Assembly (NCBI GenBank): GCA_026627305.1
Contig: JAPNVD010000003.1
Location: forward strand, 62,001-126,000
DNA from: Sulfolobaceae archaeon
GTDB taxonomy: Archaea; Thermoproteota; Thermoprotei_A; Sulfolobales; Sulfolobaceae
Direction: 5' to 3'
Length of the DNA stretch: 64,000 nt
Below the pieces are notes generated by a model that saw nothing but the letters and a program-made list of their open reading frames with translations, did not search any database and was not told the origin of the DNA. Of this stretch, positions 1 through 9,155 are shown in pieces; within the stretch, counting starts at the first letter, position 1, and each line of letters opens with the position of its first letter. A program made the position numbers and the translations under genes.

Positions 1-1
1 T

Positions 2-109
2 CTCTTATCTGTGTTAATAGGTTTTATTTACATTAATGAGATAAAGCTTGAAGAACTTAAAAAGGAGTTTAAAAATCTAAAAGTAGATGGAAGCGTTTCT
101 AAAGGATAA
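2..109 (+). CDS. C-terminal end of an unidentified protein (5' truncated by window)
   Basis: An open frame enters from the left edge and ends at TAA 107-109, giving 35 residues. It starts with a hydrophobic stretch (LLSVLIGFIYI) followed by a charged, lysine- and glutamate-rich tail. Its last 23 nt overlap the start of the next gene, which suggests co-transcription. Too little remains to assign a family. It could also be a chance open frame, but the overlap geometry is like that of its neighbours. Confidence 0.4.
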   Translation, partial: LLSVLIGFIYINEIKLEELKKEFKNLKVDGSVSKG

Positions 110-1130
110 TGATGTTGAAAATGCTAAGAAAGTATTAGTCAGCATTATGGGTAAAGACTTCGCTTGTGTGAAGACTAGATACGCTCCTGATCCTCTTATA
201 GCTTCATTTTTATTAGCTAAAAATAGTAAAGGTGATATCGCAATTACCTTTTCTGATAGTGCGAATTGTGATATAGAGTTAAGGGACTTGAGAGGAGACA
301 GGTACATTGTATATGGAGGAAATAACATAATTCACCTTTATGATACCTCCTTTTCGTCCTTATTTCCTCTATCATTAGACGATTTAATTCCGATACTTGC
401 AGGAATCTTCTCTTCTGTTGTTTTAGAAAGAAGACCTTTAACCGACTACGAAAAAACCGTACTGCAAAATGCACAGAATTTAGGAGTACTTATAGAGAAG
501 GGACTTAAAGTACCATCATATAAAGCTTTACCAGCGTTCATTTCCTTAATATTGTCTTTAGATCCGTTTATACCTGGTATAACAGGGAATAGGGAAGGGA
601 CAATAAAGATGATAAAAGAGTTAGACATAGATGAGACTACACCTATTGTGGAGATAAAGGAAGAGAAGCTTAACTCACTCATTTACAGGATAGTCAGTAG
701 CATCATAAACTATAACCCAAAGTTTTCTAGGGATGACCTCATCACGGATAGGGTATTTTACTTGGAGTTCGATACTCTAGAACTAGCCTTCGCAACGCTT
801 TACTTCTTTGATATTAAGGGTTCCAGTAGCCTCTTCCAGCTAGTATCTTCTCCTAGTTACGCCGAGAACATGATTTTGACATTTAGGGAAAAGTTAAGTA
901 AAGGGTTCAGTGTTGGTGATGTTGTTGAGGATAAAGAAGGGTATATAGTTAAGTCAACTCTTGATTCACCATTATTGACGCAATTAATACTGCTACAACT
1001 TCAGAAAGTCAAGAAAGATAAGAAAATATTTTTGGATATAAATGGTGAGATATTTACTAGTAGATATTTTTTACCCGGTGAAAATGAAGGGCTGATTAAA
1101 GTTGATATTAGAGGTAAAGATAAGAGTTAA
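87..1130 (+). CDS. Probable Cdc45/RecJ-like (RecJdbh) replication protein
   Basis: This 347-aa soluble protein resembles the Sulfolobus RecJ/Cdc45 homologue that binds GINS and MCM in the replicative helicase. The region near residue 35 (YAPDPLIASFLLAK) sits where RecJ proteins carry the DHH signature, but no DHH or DHHA1 catalytic residues are visible, so it would be nuclease-dead like Cdc45. The C-terminal 29 nt overlap pcc1, and the 5' end overlaps an upstream frame. Assignment rests on residue pattern and on my recollection of neighbourhood in related genomes, not on a search; an uncharacterised DHH-like protein is the alternative. Confidence 0.5.
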   Translation: MEAFLKDNDVENAKKVLVSIMGKDFACVKTRYAPDPLIASFLLAKNSKGDIAITFSDSANCDIELRDLRGDRYIVYGGNNIIHLYDTSFSSLFPLSLDDLIPILAGIFSSVVLERRPLTDYEKTVLQNAQNLGVLIEKGLKVPSYKALPAFISLILSLDPFIPGITGNREGTIKMIKELDIDETTPIVEIKEEKLNSLIYRIVSSIINYNPKFSRDDLITDRVFYLEFDTLELAFATLYFFDIKGSSSLFQLVSSPSYAENMILTFREKLSKGFSVGDVVEDKEGYIVKSTLDSPLLTQLILLQLQKVKKDKKIFLDINGEIFTSRYFLPGENEGLIKVDIRGKDKS

Positions 1131-1350
1131 GAGTAACTACGCAAGGGAAATCGCTAACAGTATAAAAGTAGACAATATAAACTTACCAAAAGGGATGCAA
1201 ATAACTACAGATTATACAAATAACGAAATCATCGTTAATATCAGATATGATTTCGATGATGTGAAGGGCATTCTTACCGTTAGGAATACGGCTGACGAAA
1301 TATTGACCCAAATAAAAACCATAGAAGAAACATTAGATAATTTAAAATAA
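1102..1350 (+). CDS. pcc1: KEOPS complex subunit Pcc1
   Basis: This 82-aa protein has the Pcc1 pattern: an N-terminal beta strand (KIRVKSNYAREIANSIKVDN), a central strand pair, and the C-terminal helix with VRNTADEILTQIKTIEETL. Pcc1 dimerises and helps bind tRNA in the KEOPS complex that makes t6A37 of ANN-decoding tRNAs, together with Kae1, Bud32 and Cgi121, none of which is here. The start is TTG at 1102, inside the end of the upstream gene. The Sua5 enzyme for the first t6A step is also in this window (46.9 kb), but not linked to it. Confidence 0.85.
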   Translation: MILEVKIRVKSNYAREIANSIKVDNINLPKGMQITTDYTNNEIIVNIRYDFDDVKGILTVRNTADEILTQIKTIEETLDNLK

Positions 1351-1352
1351 GT

Positions 1353-1380
1353 CTTTTATACTCAATATGAATAGTGAGAT
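1353..1380 (+). promoter_or_regulatory. TATA-like box and Shine-Dalgarno before rpl10e
   Basis: CTTTTATACT (1353-1362) is a TATA-like box in the short gap after pcc1, and GTGAGAT (1374-1380) is a Shine-Dalgarno match 3 nt before the ATG at 1384. The gene may have its own promoter in addition to readthrough from pcc1. Confidence 0.4.
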
Positions 1381-1383
1381 AGT

Positions 1384-1929
1384 ATGCCCTTAAGACCAGG
1401 CAGATGTTATAGGCACTTCTCAGGTCCACCATACACAAGAAAAGAATATATACAAGGTATACCAATGCCAAAGATAAACAAGTTTACCATGGGAACTCCA
1501 AATGGTGACTATGATTATGAGGTAAGACTTATAGCAACACAAGTTGGGCAAATAAGGCACAATGCTCTTGAAGCAGCACGTGTAATCGCCTTTAAGCAGA
1601 TATCTAAAAAAGTAGGAAACGAAACAGGGTTCTTCTTATGGGTTCTTAAATACCCACACCATGTATTAAGAGAGAATAAGATGATGGCGTTCGCTGGAGC
1701 CGATAGGCTTCAGGACGGAATGAGATTATCATTCGGAACACCAATAGGAACTGCTGCAAGAGTAGAGTCAATTGGGGAGCCAATAATGATTTTAAGAGTT
1801 AAGAAAGAGCATTTAGAGTTTGCAAAACAAGCATTTAAGGTAGCTTCATCTAAATTACCGTTGAAGACGAGGATCGAAGTCGTTCCTCTTAAGTCTTCCG
1901 CTCCTACACAGGAGGCACCAGCTCAGTGA
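1384..1929 (+). CDS. rpl10e: Large-subunit ribosomal protein uL16 (L10e)
   Basis: This 181-aa protein has typical archaeal/eukaryal L10e (uL16) features: the basic N-terminus [20 protein letters not shown], the [11 protein letters not shown] segment, and a central [16 protein letters not shown] region. uL16 lies near the A site and central protuberance of the 50S subunit. The C-terminal roughly 15 residues (Ala, Pro, Gln) look like a lineage tail. The stop TGA overlaps the GTG start of dph2 (GTGA), indicating translational coupling. Confidence 0.95.
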   Translation: MPLRPGRCYRHFSGPPYTRKEYIQGIPMPKINKFTMGTPNGDYDYEVRLIATQVGQIRHNALEAARVIAFKQISKKVGNETGFFLWVLKYPHHVLRENKMMAFAGADRLQDGMRLSFGTPIGTAARVESIGEPIMILRVKKEHLEFAKQAFKVASSKLPLKTRIEVVPLKSSAPTQEAPAQ

Positions 1930-2930
1930 ATTATGATTTTCAGCTAGATTACGTTTCTTCAGAATTGGAGAAGAGAAAACCAAAGAAAGTTCTTTTACAA
2001 TTTCCTGAAGGTTTGAGGGTTTATTCTGTCCCAATTGTGGATGAACTCAAAAGGAGGTTTCCTAGAATAGAGTTTATAGTTTCAGCAGAACCTAGTTGGG
2101 GAGCTTGCGATATAGCGGAAGATGAAGCGAAACTCATAGGTGCCGATTTAATAGTACATTTCGGACATTCTCCATATACATGGTATTTTCCTAAAATTGA
2201 TACAATATTTGTGAGAGCTGAAAGTTTGCTTACCATTTCCAAGGATACAATAAATGAGTTAATCAATTTATTACAAAAATACGATACTAAATCCGTAGGT
2301 TTAACAGCAACGGCCCAACATTACAGAAATCTCCTTAACCTTAAAGGAGAGTTGGAAAAGGCAGGATATGAGGTGAAACTCGGTGAACCCTCAAATAGGT
2401 TTATGTTTCCAGGTCAAGTATTAGGTTGCGATTATAGAGCTGCTCTTTCAGTTTCTGCAGATGTTTATGTAAATATATCGGGGGGAGAGTTCCATACAAT
2501 AGGTTTAGGTTTGGCTGTGCAAAAACCAGTAATAAAGGTTGACCCTTATACCTCTAAAGTAGAAGACTACAGTGAAAAAGTTTGGAAAATAATTAAGATT
2601 AGATATGCAAAGATTTATGAAGCTCTTGATTCTAATGTATGGGCTATAATACAGGGTTTAAAGGTTGGGCAAAACAGACCCTATTATGTTGATTTTCTAA
2701 AAAAGAAACTTGAAGAACAGGGAAAGAAAGTTTACGTTTTCACAAATAAGGTTATGACAAGGGATGCTCTAAGAAATATCGATAATGGAACAATTGATGT
2801 CTTTGTAATAACTTCTTGTCCTAGAATTCCTACTGATGATTTGTATGATTATGAAAAACCAGTCTTAACACCAGGAGAAGCGAGAATGATTATTAATAAA
2901 AAACTCGAACCATATATATTTCCGTGGTGA
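1926..2930 (+). CDS. dph2: Diphthamide biosynthesis enzyme Dph2
   Basis: This 334-aa protein is a non-canonical radical SAM enzyme that transfers a 3-amino-3-carboxypropyl group from SAM to a histidine of elongation factor 2. The three conserved cysteines that ligate the [4Fe-4S] cluster, one per repeated domain, are visible: C61 (WGACD), C168 (LGCDY) and C298 (TSCPR). Archaeal Dph2 works as a homodimer. GTG at 1926 overlaps the rpl10e stop, and csl4 begins 3 nt after its stop, so this is an operon with translation and RNA-decay genes. Confidence 0.93.
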   Translation: MNYDFQLDYVSSELEKRKPKKVLLQFPEGLRVYSVPIVDELKRRFPRIEFIVSAEPSWGACDIAEDEAKLIGADLIVHFGHSPYTWYFPKIDTIFVRAESLLTISKDTINELINLLQKYDTKSVGLTATAQHYRNLLNLKGELEKAGYEVKLGEPSNRFMFPGQVLGCDYRAALSVSADVYVNISGGEFHTIGLGLAVQKPVIKVDPYTSKVEDYSEKVWKIIKIRYAKIYEALDSNVWAIIQGLKVGQNRPYYVDFLKKKLEEQGKKVYVFTNKVMTRDALRNIDNGTIDVFVITSCPRIPTDDLYDYEKPVLTPGEARMIINKKLEPYIFPW

Positions 2931-2933
2931 ACT

Positions 2934-3497
2934 ATGAAAAATCAAGGAGAAATGGCATTGCCTGGTGATGATTTAGGAGTCATAGAGGAGTTCGTAACAG
3001 GGGAAGGAGTTTATGAAGAAGACGGTGTATTGAGATCTGCAGTAGTCGGTAAGATATTCTACGATATGATAAATAGGAAAAGCAATGTAATTTCCTTTAA
3101 GAAGCCAAAATTGCTACTATTGAGGAAAGCTAGATACGTAATAGGTAGAGTGGATAGCGTTAAAGAAGATGTTGCAAATGTGTCAATTTTCGCAATAGAC
3201 GATAAACTACTTATGGAACCAATAAGCGGGATTCTTCATATCTCTCAAATAACTAGTAAATACCTACAGACGATAACAGAAGCTGTAAAACCATCTGATA
3301 TAATAAAGGCAAAGCCTATTTCGTTTACCCCACCAATAGCTTTAACTATAAAGCAGAAGGATTTAGGTGTTATACTTGCTAGATGTTCTAGATGTGGTGC
3401 TTTCATGGTGAAGCAAGATGAAGAACATTTAAAATGTCCAGTATGTGATAATGTAGAGAGTAGGAAAATAGGCACATATATAACGGTGAAGAAATGA
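2934..3497 (+). CDS. csl4: Exosome RNA-binding subunit Csl4
   Basis: The 187-aa protein matches Csl4 of the archaeal exosome cap: an N-terminal barrel, a central S1-like domain (about residues 62-135, beginning [17 protein letters not shown]), and a C-terminal zinc ribbon with CSRC and CPVC pairs at about residues 153-174. Csl4 recruits substrate RNA and DnaG to the Rrp41-Rrp42 ring. GGTGAAC upstream gives a Shine-Dalgarno match. Its stop overlaps the rpoL start (ATGATG). Confidence 0.9.
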   Translation: MKNQGEMALPGDDLGVIEEFVTGEGVYEEDGVLRSAVVGKIFYDMINRKSNVISFKKPKLLLLRKARYVIGRVDSVKEDVANVSIFAIDDKLLMEPISGILHISQITSKYLQTITEAVKPSDIIKAKPISFTPPIALTIKQKDLGVILARCSRCGAFMVKQDEEHLKCPVCDNVESRKIGTYITVKK

Positions 3498-3769
3498 TGG
3501 AAATAAAGGTAGTAAAAGAAGATAAAAATTATTTGGAAATTGAGATACAGGGAGAAGAGCATACTTTAGGAAATCTAATTGCAGGTCTACTTAGGAGAGT
3601 GAACGGTGTAACCTTTGTAACATACAATAAACCACATCCGCTTATCGATACCATATATATCAAAATTTTGACTGATGGTACAATAACTCCGAAGGAGGCC
3701 TTGCTAAAGGCTATTCAGCAAGGAGAAGAACTAGCTAATAGGTTTATTAATGATGTGAAAAACCTATGA
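3494..3769 (+). CDS. rpoL: RNA polymerase subunit L (Rpo11)
   Basis: The 91-aa protein contains the alpha-like/Rpb11 signature [16 protein letters not shown] followed by the conserved YNKPHPLI segment. It pairs with subunit D to form the assembly platform of archaeal RNA polymerase. Two tandem ATG codons (3494 and 3497) are possible starts; the first overlaps the csl4 stop by 4 nt. The stop overlaps the start of the next small gene (ATGA), continuing the tight operon. Confidence 0.95.
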   Translation: MMEIKVVKEDKNYLEIEIQGEEHTLGNLIAGLLRRVNGVTFVTYNKPHPLIDTIYIKILTDGTITPKEALLKAIQQGEELANRFINDVKNL

Positions 3770-4029
3770 AAAAGGAATCCAGGGTAGCTGTTATCGTTAA
3801 TCAAGATGAGTATTGGGGTATTTGCGTATTCAGGGGGGATTTTATAGAGGAGATGTTTTTTGGTAGCTCTAAAGATGAGGTTTTAAACCAGTTCAACTTG
3901 TCAAGTGTGAGAGACGAAGTGATGTATACCAATTTTAATTACAAAATGCCCATTCAAACAGATTATGAGAAGTTAGAAAATACTTGTGAAAATCTTGTGA
4001 AAAGTATCGGAAGAAAAATAAATAAATAA
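3766..4029 (+). CDS. Small conserved-looking protein of unknown function
   Basis: This 87-aa soluble protein has alternating strands (SRVAVIVNQDEYWGICVFRG) and a C-terminal helix. I see no metal-binding motif or known signature. It is translationally coupled to rpoL through an ATGA overlap and followed 35 nt later by tfs. Lying between an RNA polymerase subunit and the cleavage factor suggests a link to transcription, but that is inference from position only. Confidence 0.7.
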   Translation: MKKESRVAVIVNQDEYWGICVFRGDFIEEMFFGSSKDEVLNQFNLSSVRDEVMYTNFNYKMPIQTDYEKLENTCENLVKSIGRKINK

Positions 4030-4064
4030 GAAATACATTACCCCAAAGATATGGGTGATAAAAA

Positions 4065-4400
4065 CTGAAGTTCTGTCCAAAATGCCACACATTAATGGTA
4101 CCTAGAAAAGTTAATGGTAAAACGATATATAAATGCCCAAAATGTGGTTATGAAGAGCAGGCGTCAGAAAGCATTCAAGTAAAATCCGTTATTAAGCATT
4201 CAAACAAGGAGAAGATCTTAGTACTTGAAGATGATCCAGAAAAGCCAGAAGGTGCACAGATAGTGAAAGGAGTTACTTGCCCCGCATGTGGTAATACAGA
4301 AGCATATTTTTGGATCTTACAGACTAGGGCAGCTGATGAACCAGCTACTAGATTTTATAAGTGTACTAAATGTGGAAAAGTATGGAGAGAGTATGAGTAA
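4065..4400 (+). CDS. tfs: Transcript cleavage factor TFS, CTG start
   Basis: TFS (TFIIS/RPA12.2-like) stimulates RNA cleavage in backtracked RNA polymerase. The C-terminal zinc ribbon has CPAC and CTKC pairs around the hairpin LQTRAADEP, whose D-E acidic pair enters the active site. The N-terminal ribbon requires FCPKC plus KCPKCG. FCPKC is encoded at 4071-4085, upstream of the first ATG (4095). The only start-like codon after the in-frame stop at 4059-4061 is CTG at 4065, with GGTGAT (4054-4059) 5 nt before it. An ATG-only call at 4095 would lose one zinc-ligand pair. With CTG the protein is 111 aa, normal for TFS. Confidence 0.85.
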   Translation: MKFCPKCHTLMVPRKVNGKTIYKCPKCGYEEQASESIQVKSVIKHSNKEKILVLEDDPEKPEGAQIVKGVTCPACGNTEAYFWILQTRAADEPATRFYKCTKCGKVWREYE

Positions 4401-4431
4401 ACGTTATTTTGTGGTTTAACTGAGTTTAACT

Positions 4432-4507
<76 letters not shown>

Positions 4508-4522
4508 CGCTTGATGGTGTTT

Positions 4523-4678
4523 TCAGCTTTGTATAGTTTCAACAATGTCAGCTAAAGGCACAACATATGTTTCCCTTGTCTCATAGTTCGCTGCTTCCAG
4601 TTTATACACATAATTCTACTCTTCAGTTTCGCGTATACTATAGTCGTCATATTTATAACGTGCCTTATTTTTGTTAAT
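4523..4678 (-). pseudogene. Decayed SSV-type integrase N-terminal fragment, int(N), at tRNA-Arg(TCT)
   Basis: Read on the minus strand from 4678, the frame gives NKNKARYKYDDYSIRE, one in-frame TAG, then NYVYKLEAANYETRE, YVVPLADIVETIQS and a stop at 4523-4525. This is collinear with the N-terminus of fusellovirus SSV integrase as I remember it ([26 protein letters not shown]). No ATG remains where the start should be (ATT at 4676-4678). It reads toward the tRNA 3' end 15 bp away, the geometry produced when an SSV-type element integrates and splits int. Confidence 0.85.
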
Positions 4679-5045
4679 TTAACATATTGTATTACGACTA
4701 TCAATCTACATCTATAATATTAGCAACGCATGTAAAGTTATGAGGTTACGGTTAGAGTTGAAGTAAGCAGTAAAGATCTGTTAGAGGTTAAAACTAAGAG
4801 AACTCCCCAGTTAATGAGAAAAATTGAAAAATTATTCAGTAATATATTACGTTCTCGTTATAAAGTTGTTAATTCATGATAAATTGACCTAAAAGATTCC
4901 AAATGTTTTAATCGTTTTTAGGAGATCGCTGATTTGTCAAAATTTTATACTCAGTAGAATTTTCAGCTTTAAATAGTTTTTATGGTTAATAATATTATGC
5001 TTTTTTATTCTTAATATATTCAATAACTCTTTCTTATTTATTATA
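4679..5045. other. Gene-free AT-rich stretch between int(N) fragment and sdh operon
   Basis: No complete gene is visible. A 47-codon open frame without a start codon runs 4736-4879 (+), reading SYEVTVRVEVSSKDLLEV and onward to TGA; it may be a gene relic. The rest is AT-rich with scattered stops. Given the decayed integrase on its left, it may be leftover DNA of an integrated element. Confidence 0.4.
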
Positions 5046-5056
5046 ACTTTAAATTT
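5046..5056 (+). promoter_or_regulatory. TATA box of the first sdh operon
   Basis: CTTTAAATTTT (about 5046-5056) is centred roughly 27 bp upstream of the sdhA ATG at 5078, with no Shine-Dalgarno between. That spacing predicts a leaderless transcript. Confidence 0.5.
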
Positions 5057-5077
5057 TTACTAAACACATCTTATTTT

Positions 5078-6778
5078 ATGGACATAGCTGATTATGATGT
5101 GGTAGTCCTTGGAAGTGGTCTCGCTGGACTTATGAGCACATACGTGATAGCTTCTGCAGGTTATAAGGTTGCAGTGATTTCAAAGGTTTTTCCTACGCGT
5201 TCCCATTCTGCAGCAGCTGAGGGTGGAATAGCTGCCTATATTCCTGGTAATTCTGATCCAAATGATAATCCTGACTACATGACATATGATACAGTTAAAG
5301 GTGGGGATTATTTAGTAGACCAAGATGCAGCTGAACTATTGAGCAATGAATCTGGCAATATAGTGATGCTACTTGAAAGTTGGGGTGCTTTATTCAACAG
5401 GCAACCAGATGGTAGGGTAGCGGTGAGGTATTTTGGAGGGCAAACTTACCCTAGAACTAGATTTATCGGAGATAAAACAGGCATGGGGTTATTGCATACG
5501 TTGTTTGAGAGGGTTTCAGGTCTAGATAAAGTTGACTTCTACAACGAGTGGTTCGCACTGGATTTCGTAACTGATTCAAACAGAATCGTAGGAGTTCTGG
5601 CTTTACAGATGAAAGATATGGAACCTGTATTCTTTAGATCGAAGGCAGTAGTTGTGGCTACAGGCGGTATGGGAATGTTATATAGGCACACTACGAATAG
5701 CTATATCAATACTGGTGATGGTTATGCAATGGCGCTTAGAGCAGGAGCTGCTATAAAGGATCCTGAATTTGTTCAGTTCCATCCTACAGCATTATACCCC
5801 TCTGATGTACTAATAAGTGAAGCGGCTAGAGGGGAAGGAGCTATACTAAGGAATGCAAAAGGGGAGAGGTTCATGACTAGGTATGCTCCCAAAAAGTTAG
5901 ATCTAGCACCTAGGGATATCGTGAGCAGAGCAATATTCACTGAGGTTAAGGAAGGAAGAGGATTTCCTGGAGGGTATGTTGTATTAGATTTGACTCATCT
6001 AGGTGAAGAATACATAAAAGAAAGATTAGCCTTAGCTGTTGAAGCAGCTAAATCCTTTGCAGGTATTGACGCTATAACAGAACCTATACCTGTAAGACCT
6101 GCACAGCATTATTATATGGGTGGTATCGACGTAGATATAACAGGCAGGAATCCCGACATAGTGGGGCTTTTCGCAGCAGGAGAGGCTGCGTGTGTTTCAG
6201 TTCACGGTGCCAATAGGTTAGGTTCAAATTCACTCCTAGAAACTTTAGTTTTCGGCAGGGAGACTGGTAAACATGTTGTGGAGTTCTTAAAGAATGCACA
6301 AGAACCTCAATCCCAGTACCAGAACGAAACTGAGAAGTTGCTCGATGATGCTTATAGGTTTGTTAAGAGCGAGTCAGGGGTTCATTTTGGTGAAATCGTC
6401 AATAAGCTAAGAGATGTGATGTGGGATTATGTTGGAGTGTTTAGGGATGAAGGGGGATTAAAGAATGCGTTATCTGAGATCAATGAATTAAGAGATATGG
6501 CTGGCAAGATGTATGTTACTGATAAAAGTAAGGTGTATAATACTGAGTTCTTTAATGCTCTCGAGTTGAGAAATATGTTAGATTTAGCGTTAGTTATAAC
6601 GACCTCAGCTCTAGAGAGGAAAGAATCCAGAGGAGCTCATTATAGGACTGATTATCCCGAAAGGGATGACGATCATTGGTTAAAACATACCATTGCGTAT
6701 CTAAGAGGCAATACAGTAGAGGTGACTTATAAGCCCGTTAGGATGACTAGGTGGAAACCAGAACCGAGGGTATACTGA
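5078..6778 (+). CDS. sdhA: Succinate dehydrogenase flavoprotein subunit (complex 1)
   Basis: This 566-aa protein is the FAD subunit that oxidises succinate to fumarate. The N-terminal dinucleotide-binding motif is VLGSGLAGL (about residues 10-18). [11 protein letters not shown] near residue 45 includes the His that binds FAD covalently in this family. The HPTALYP segment, [18 protein letters not shown] and [13 protein letters not shown] segments belong to the FAD and substrate domains. It begins a four-gene operon; sdhB follows after 1 nt. Family and order (A-B-C-D with a CCG-domain third subunit) match the unusual Sulfolobus-type complex II. Confidence 0.95.
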   Translation: MDIADYDVVVLGSGLAGLMSTYVIASAGYKVAVISKVFPTRSHSAAAEGGIAAYIPGNSDPNDNPDYMTYDTVKGGDYLVDQDAAELLSNESGNIVMLLESWGALFNRQPDGRVAVRYFGGQTYPRTRFIGDKTGMGLLHTLFERVSGLDKVDFYNEWFALDFVTDSNRIVGVLALQMKDMEPVFFRSKAVVVATGGMGMLYRHTTNSYINTGDGYAMALRAGAAIKDPEFVQFHPTALYPSDVLISEAARGEGAILRNAKGERFMTRYAPKKLDLAPRDIVSRAIFTEVKEGRGFPGGYVVLDLTHLGEEYIKERLALAVEAAKSFAGIDAITEPIPVRPAQHYYMGGIDVDITGRNPDIVGLFAAGEAACVSVHGANRLGSNSLLETLVFGRETGKHVVEFLKNAQEPQSQYQNETEKLLDDAYRFVKSESGVHFGEIVNKLRDVMWDYVGVFRDEGGLKNALSEINELRDMAGKMYVTDKSKVYNTEFFNALELRNMLDLALVITTSALERKESRGAHYRTDYPERDDDHWLKHTIAYLRGNTVEVTYKPVRMTRWKPEPRVY

Positions 6779-6779
6779 G

Positions 6780-7736
6780 ATGAGTGTTCAAACATACGAA
6801 GTAATATTTAGGATAAGAAGGTATTCTCCAGAAAAGGGTAGTTATTGGCAAGAGTATAAATTAACGGTAGATAGATTTACACAGTTCACTGAGGCGCTAA
6901 GAAGGATAAAGACAGAACAAGATCCTTCTTTAGCCTATAGAGCTTCTTGTCATATGGCTGTATGTGGAAGTTGTGGAATGAAAATAAATGGAGAGCCCAG
7001 ATTAGCGTGCAAAACTTTGGTTTCAGGTATAATCAACAAGTACGGAAGTAATGTTATTACTATAGAACCGATGGATTATTTCCCTGTTATAAAGGACCTA
7101 ATTGTAGATTGGGAGGATTTCTATACTAGGATGTTTAAGGTTAAGCCTAGATTATATCCAGCAAAAGAAGTATTGGAGGGTAAAGGGGAACATAGGCTAA
7201 AACCAGAAGATCAACGTAGATTATGGAAGTTTGCTCAATGCATTTGGTGTGGGCTTTGTGTTTCAGTTTGTCCTGTCATCAGAGAGGATCCTGAATTCCT
7301 AGGTCCTGCTGCCCATGCTAAGGGTTACAGGTTCTTAACTGATCCTAGGGATACTATAACAGATGAGCGTTTCAAAATATTATCTGACAGTGCATGGAGG
7401 TGTACCTACTGTTATCATTGTTTTAGTGTTTGTCCTAGAGACATAGAGCCTGTTACCGCTATAAAGAAGACCAGAGCGCTTACTAAGTATGTAAAAGAAC
7501 CGACTAATGTCACCTTCAATGGTGTAAAGCATTCAGAAGCTATAGCGGGATCGATAAAAACTACTGGTAAAATTATGGAATCCCTAGTCTATTTGCAAAC
7601 TTATGGGCTTTCTAGGTCATTGAAGGATTTAATTTTTATAGCGAAGGCAGGAAGAGGGGGTTCATTGATCAGCTCAATACTTGAAGAGAAGCCTGTAAAG
7701 AACGTTTCAGAGATTAAGAAACTATTTGAGGGGTGA
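6780..7736 (+). CDS. sdhB: Succinate dehydrogenase iron-sulfur subunit (complex 1)
   Basis: 318 aa. An N-terminal plant-type ferredoxin domain holds [22 protein letters not shown] (all four [2Fe-2S] cysteines). The C-terminal domain has [13 protein letters not shown] and [17 protein letters not shown]. The last motif has four cysteines, so the usual [3Fe-4S] centre should be replaced by a second [4Fe-4S], as reported for Sulfolobus complex II. The C-terminal extension after about residue 245 is longer than in classical SdhB. Its stop overlaps the beginning of the next gene. Confidence 0.94.
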   Translation: MSVQTYEVIFRIRRYSPEKGSYWQEYKLTVDRFTQFTEALRRIKTEQDPSLAYRASCHMAVCGSCGMKINGEPRLACKTLVSGIINKYGSNVITIEPMDYFPVIKDLIVDWEDFYTRMFKVKPRLYPAKEVLEGKGEHRLKPEDQRRLWKFAQCIWCGLCVSVCPVIREDPEFLGPAAHAKGYRFLTDPRDTITDERFKILSDSAWRCTYCYHCFSVCPRDIEPVTAIKKTRALTKYVKEPTNVTFNGVKHSEAIAGSIKTTGKIMESLVYLQTYGLSRSLKDLIFIAKAGRGGSLISSILEEKPVKNVSEIKKLFEG

Positions 7737-7741
7737 AGGTT

Positions 7742-8614
7742 ATGAAAATAGCTTATTATCCAGGATGTGCAACACATGGATTCGCTAAAGATATAGACGT
7801 AGCTACTAAAAAGGTAGCGGAAACATTAGGGATAGAACTAGTGGAAATACCTGATTGGAACTGCTGTGGTGGTGGATTCTTAGACGAGTATGATGAAGTA
7901 ACGCATGTAGCCCTTAATCTGAGAAATCTATCTCAAGTGGAGAAGATGAGGATGGATAAGTTTGCTACGCCATGTAGTGTTTGCTTACATAGCCATAGAT
8001 TGGCTGTCAATAAGTACAAGGAAGATCGTGATATCAGGGAAAGGGTAAACAAGAAAATAGAGGGTACATCAATAAAGTATGAAGGGAAAGCTACTGCAGA
8101 ACACATAGTTTGGGTTTTATTGAGAGATGTAGGTCTTGAAAAGATAAAGGCTCATGTTAAGAGACCGTTAACTGGGCTTAAAGTAGCTACATATTATGGA
8201 TGCCAAATACTGAGACCTGAGCAAATCATGGGATTTGAACCAGCTTATAATCCACACAGTCTATCTGATTTGGTAAGTGCTACTGGTGCCACACCTGTGA
8301 CGTTTAATGAGATGATAAACTGTTGTGGATTTCCACTAATGGGGAGTAATCCAAATATGGGACTTAAATTGGCTTACAACATTCTAAACGGTGCCAAAAA
8401 GAACGGTGCAGATTTACTTGTGCATACATGTAGTTTATGTCATTTACAATTCGATCCTTTACACTATAGAATCAAGGAGGAATTCAAGGTTGAATGGACT
8501 TTACCAGGCATATACATTCTACAGCTCTTAGCATTAGCTTTTGGATATCAACCTGACGAAATAGGTTTAAGTAAATTAGCAATCCAAGTGTTAATGGAAA
8601 AGGGGATCATCTGA
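7742..8614 (+). CDS. sdhC: Succinate dehydrogenase subunit with two CCG domains (SdhC/SdhE type)
   Basis: 290 aa from ATG 7742; GTG 7733 would also be in frame, but it overlaps the sdhB stop and the GGGGTGA before 7742 suits a Shine-Dalgarno. Two cysteine-rich CCG domains are visible (NCCGGGF with CSVC, and NCCGFP with CSLC), as in HdrB of heterodisulfide reductase. No membrane span is evident. In Sulfolobus this subunit replaces the haem-b anchor and is thought to carry an Fe-S centre at the membrane interface. Confidence 0.9.
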   Translation: MKIAYYPGCATHGFAKDIDVATKKVAETLGIELVEIPDWNCCGGGFLDEYDEVTHVALNLRNLSQVEKMRMDKFATPCSVCLHSHRLAVNKYKEDRDIRERVNKKIEGTSIKYEGKATAEHIVWVLLRDVGLEKIKAHVKRPLTGLKVATYYGCQILRPEQIMGFEPAYNPHSLSDLVSATGATPVTFNEMINCCGFPLMGSNPNMGLKLAYNILNGAKKNGADLLVHTCSLCHLQFDPLHYRIKEEFKVEWTLPGIYILQLLALAFGYQPDEIGLSKLAIQVLMEKGII

Positions 8615-8976
8615 TGATGTTCAGTATAGAGAAAATTGAGAGTGCTCTAAAGGAAGTGAACGCAGATATCAAAGAGTGGAAATATGTGTCTGAGAACCCG
8701 TATAGGAGACCTTTCGCAATCGAAGCGGAGTATAGTATAGCGAATAAGCTCAGTGGTAAGGTGCACATTAGATTAGATGATAGTAGCATCTATGTGCTAG
8801 TTATATCTAAAGACGTTTTCAACTGGAAGGACAGGACAAAGGATCTCAAATTAAAGGGAGAGATAATTGATGCTGCAGGTGGGCTTATGTGGATAAAGGA
8901 GAACGATGCAGAAGCTCTGAAAGAAGACATCTCCTATCTATTAAATTACGTGAGTAATATAAGCAACAAGAAATGA
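8614..8976 (+). CDS. sdhD: Succinate dehydrogenase fourth subunit (SdhD/SdhF type)
   Basis: A 120-aa soluble-looking protein ending the first sdh operon. The start ATG overlaps the upstream stop (TGATG; a second ATG is at 8617). It has no transmembrane segment and no cysteine; amphipathic helices such as IEKIESALKEVNADIKEW could associate with the membrane. Identity follows mainly from position: Sulfolobus-type complex II has a small fourth subunit here. Confidence 0.75.
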   Translation: MMFSIEKIESALKEVNADIKEWKYVSENPYRRPFAIEAEYSIANKLSGKVHIRLDDSSIYVLVISKDVFNWKDRTKDLKLKGEIIDAAGGLMWIKENDAEALKEDISYLLNYVSNISNKK

Positions 8977-9111
8977 GTTATTAAAAGTTTTTTTGTTATT
9001 GTGGTTTATTTATGCTTTATCTCATCACAATATATTAAGCATAATAAGAATAGTTTTATATATAAAAAATAAAAATAGAAATATTGATCACATAAAAGTC
9101 AAAATAACAAC

Positions 9112-9121
9112 TCTTAAAAAT
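9112..9121 (+). promoter_or_regulatory. Candidate TATA box of the second sdh operon
   Basis: CTTAAAAATA (9112-9121) lies about 40 bp before the ATG at 9156. A second AT-rich candidate (TTATATATAAAA, about 9056-9067) lies further upstream. The 8977-9155 gap has no other gene, and no clear choice between the two boxes is possible by eye. Confidence 0.3.
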
Positions 9122-9155
9122 AAGGAAAAACAAAAAAATCATTGGGAATTAATTA

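Noticed and set aside
4095-4400. TFS starting at ATG 4095
   Set aside because: This start removes FCPKC, half of the N-terminal zinc ribbon.
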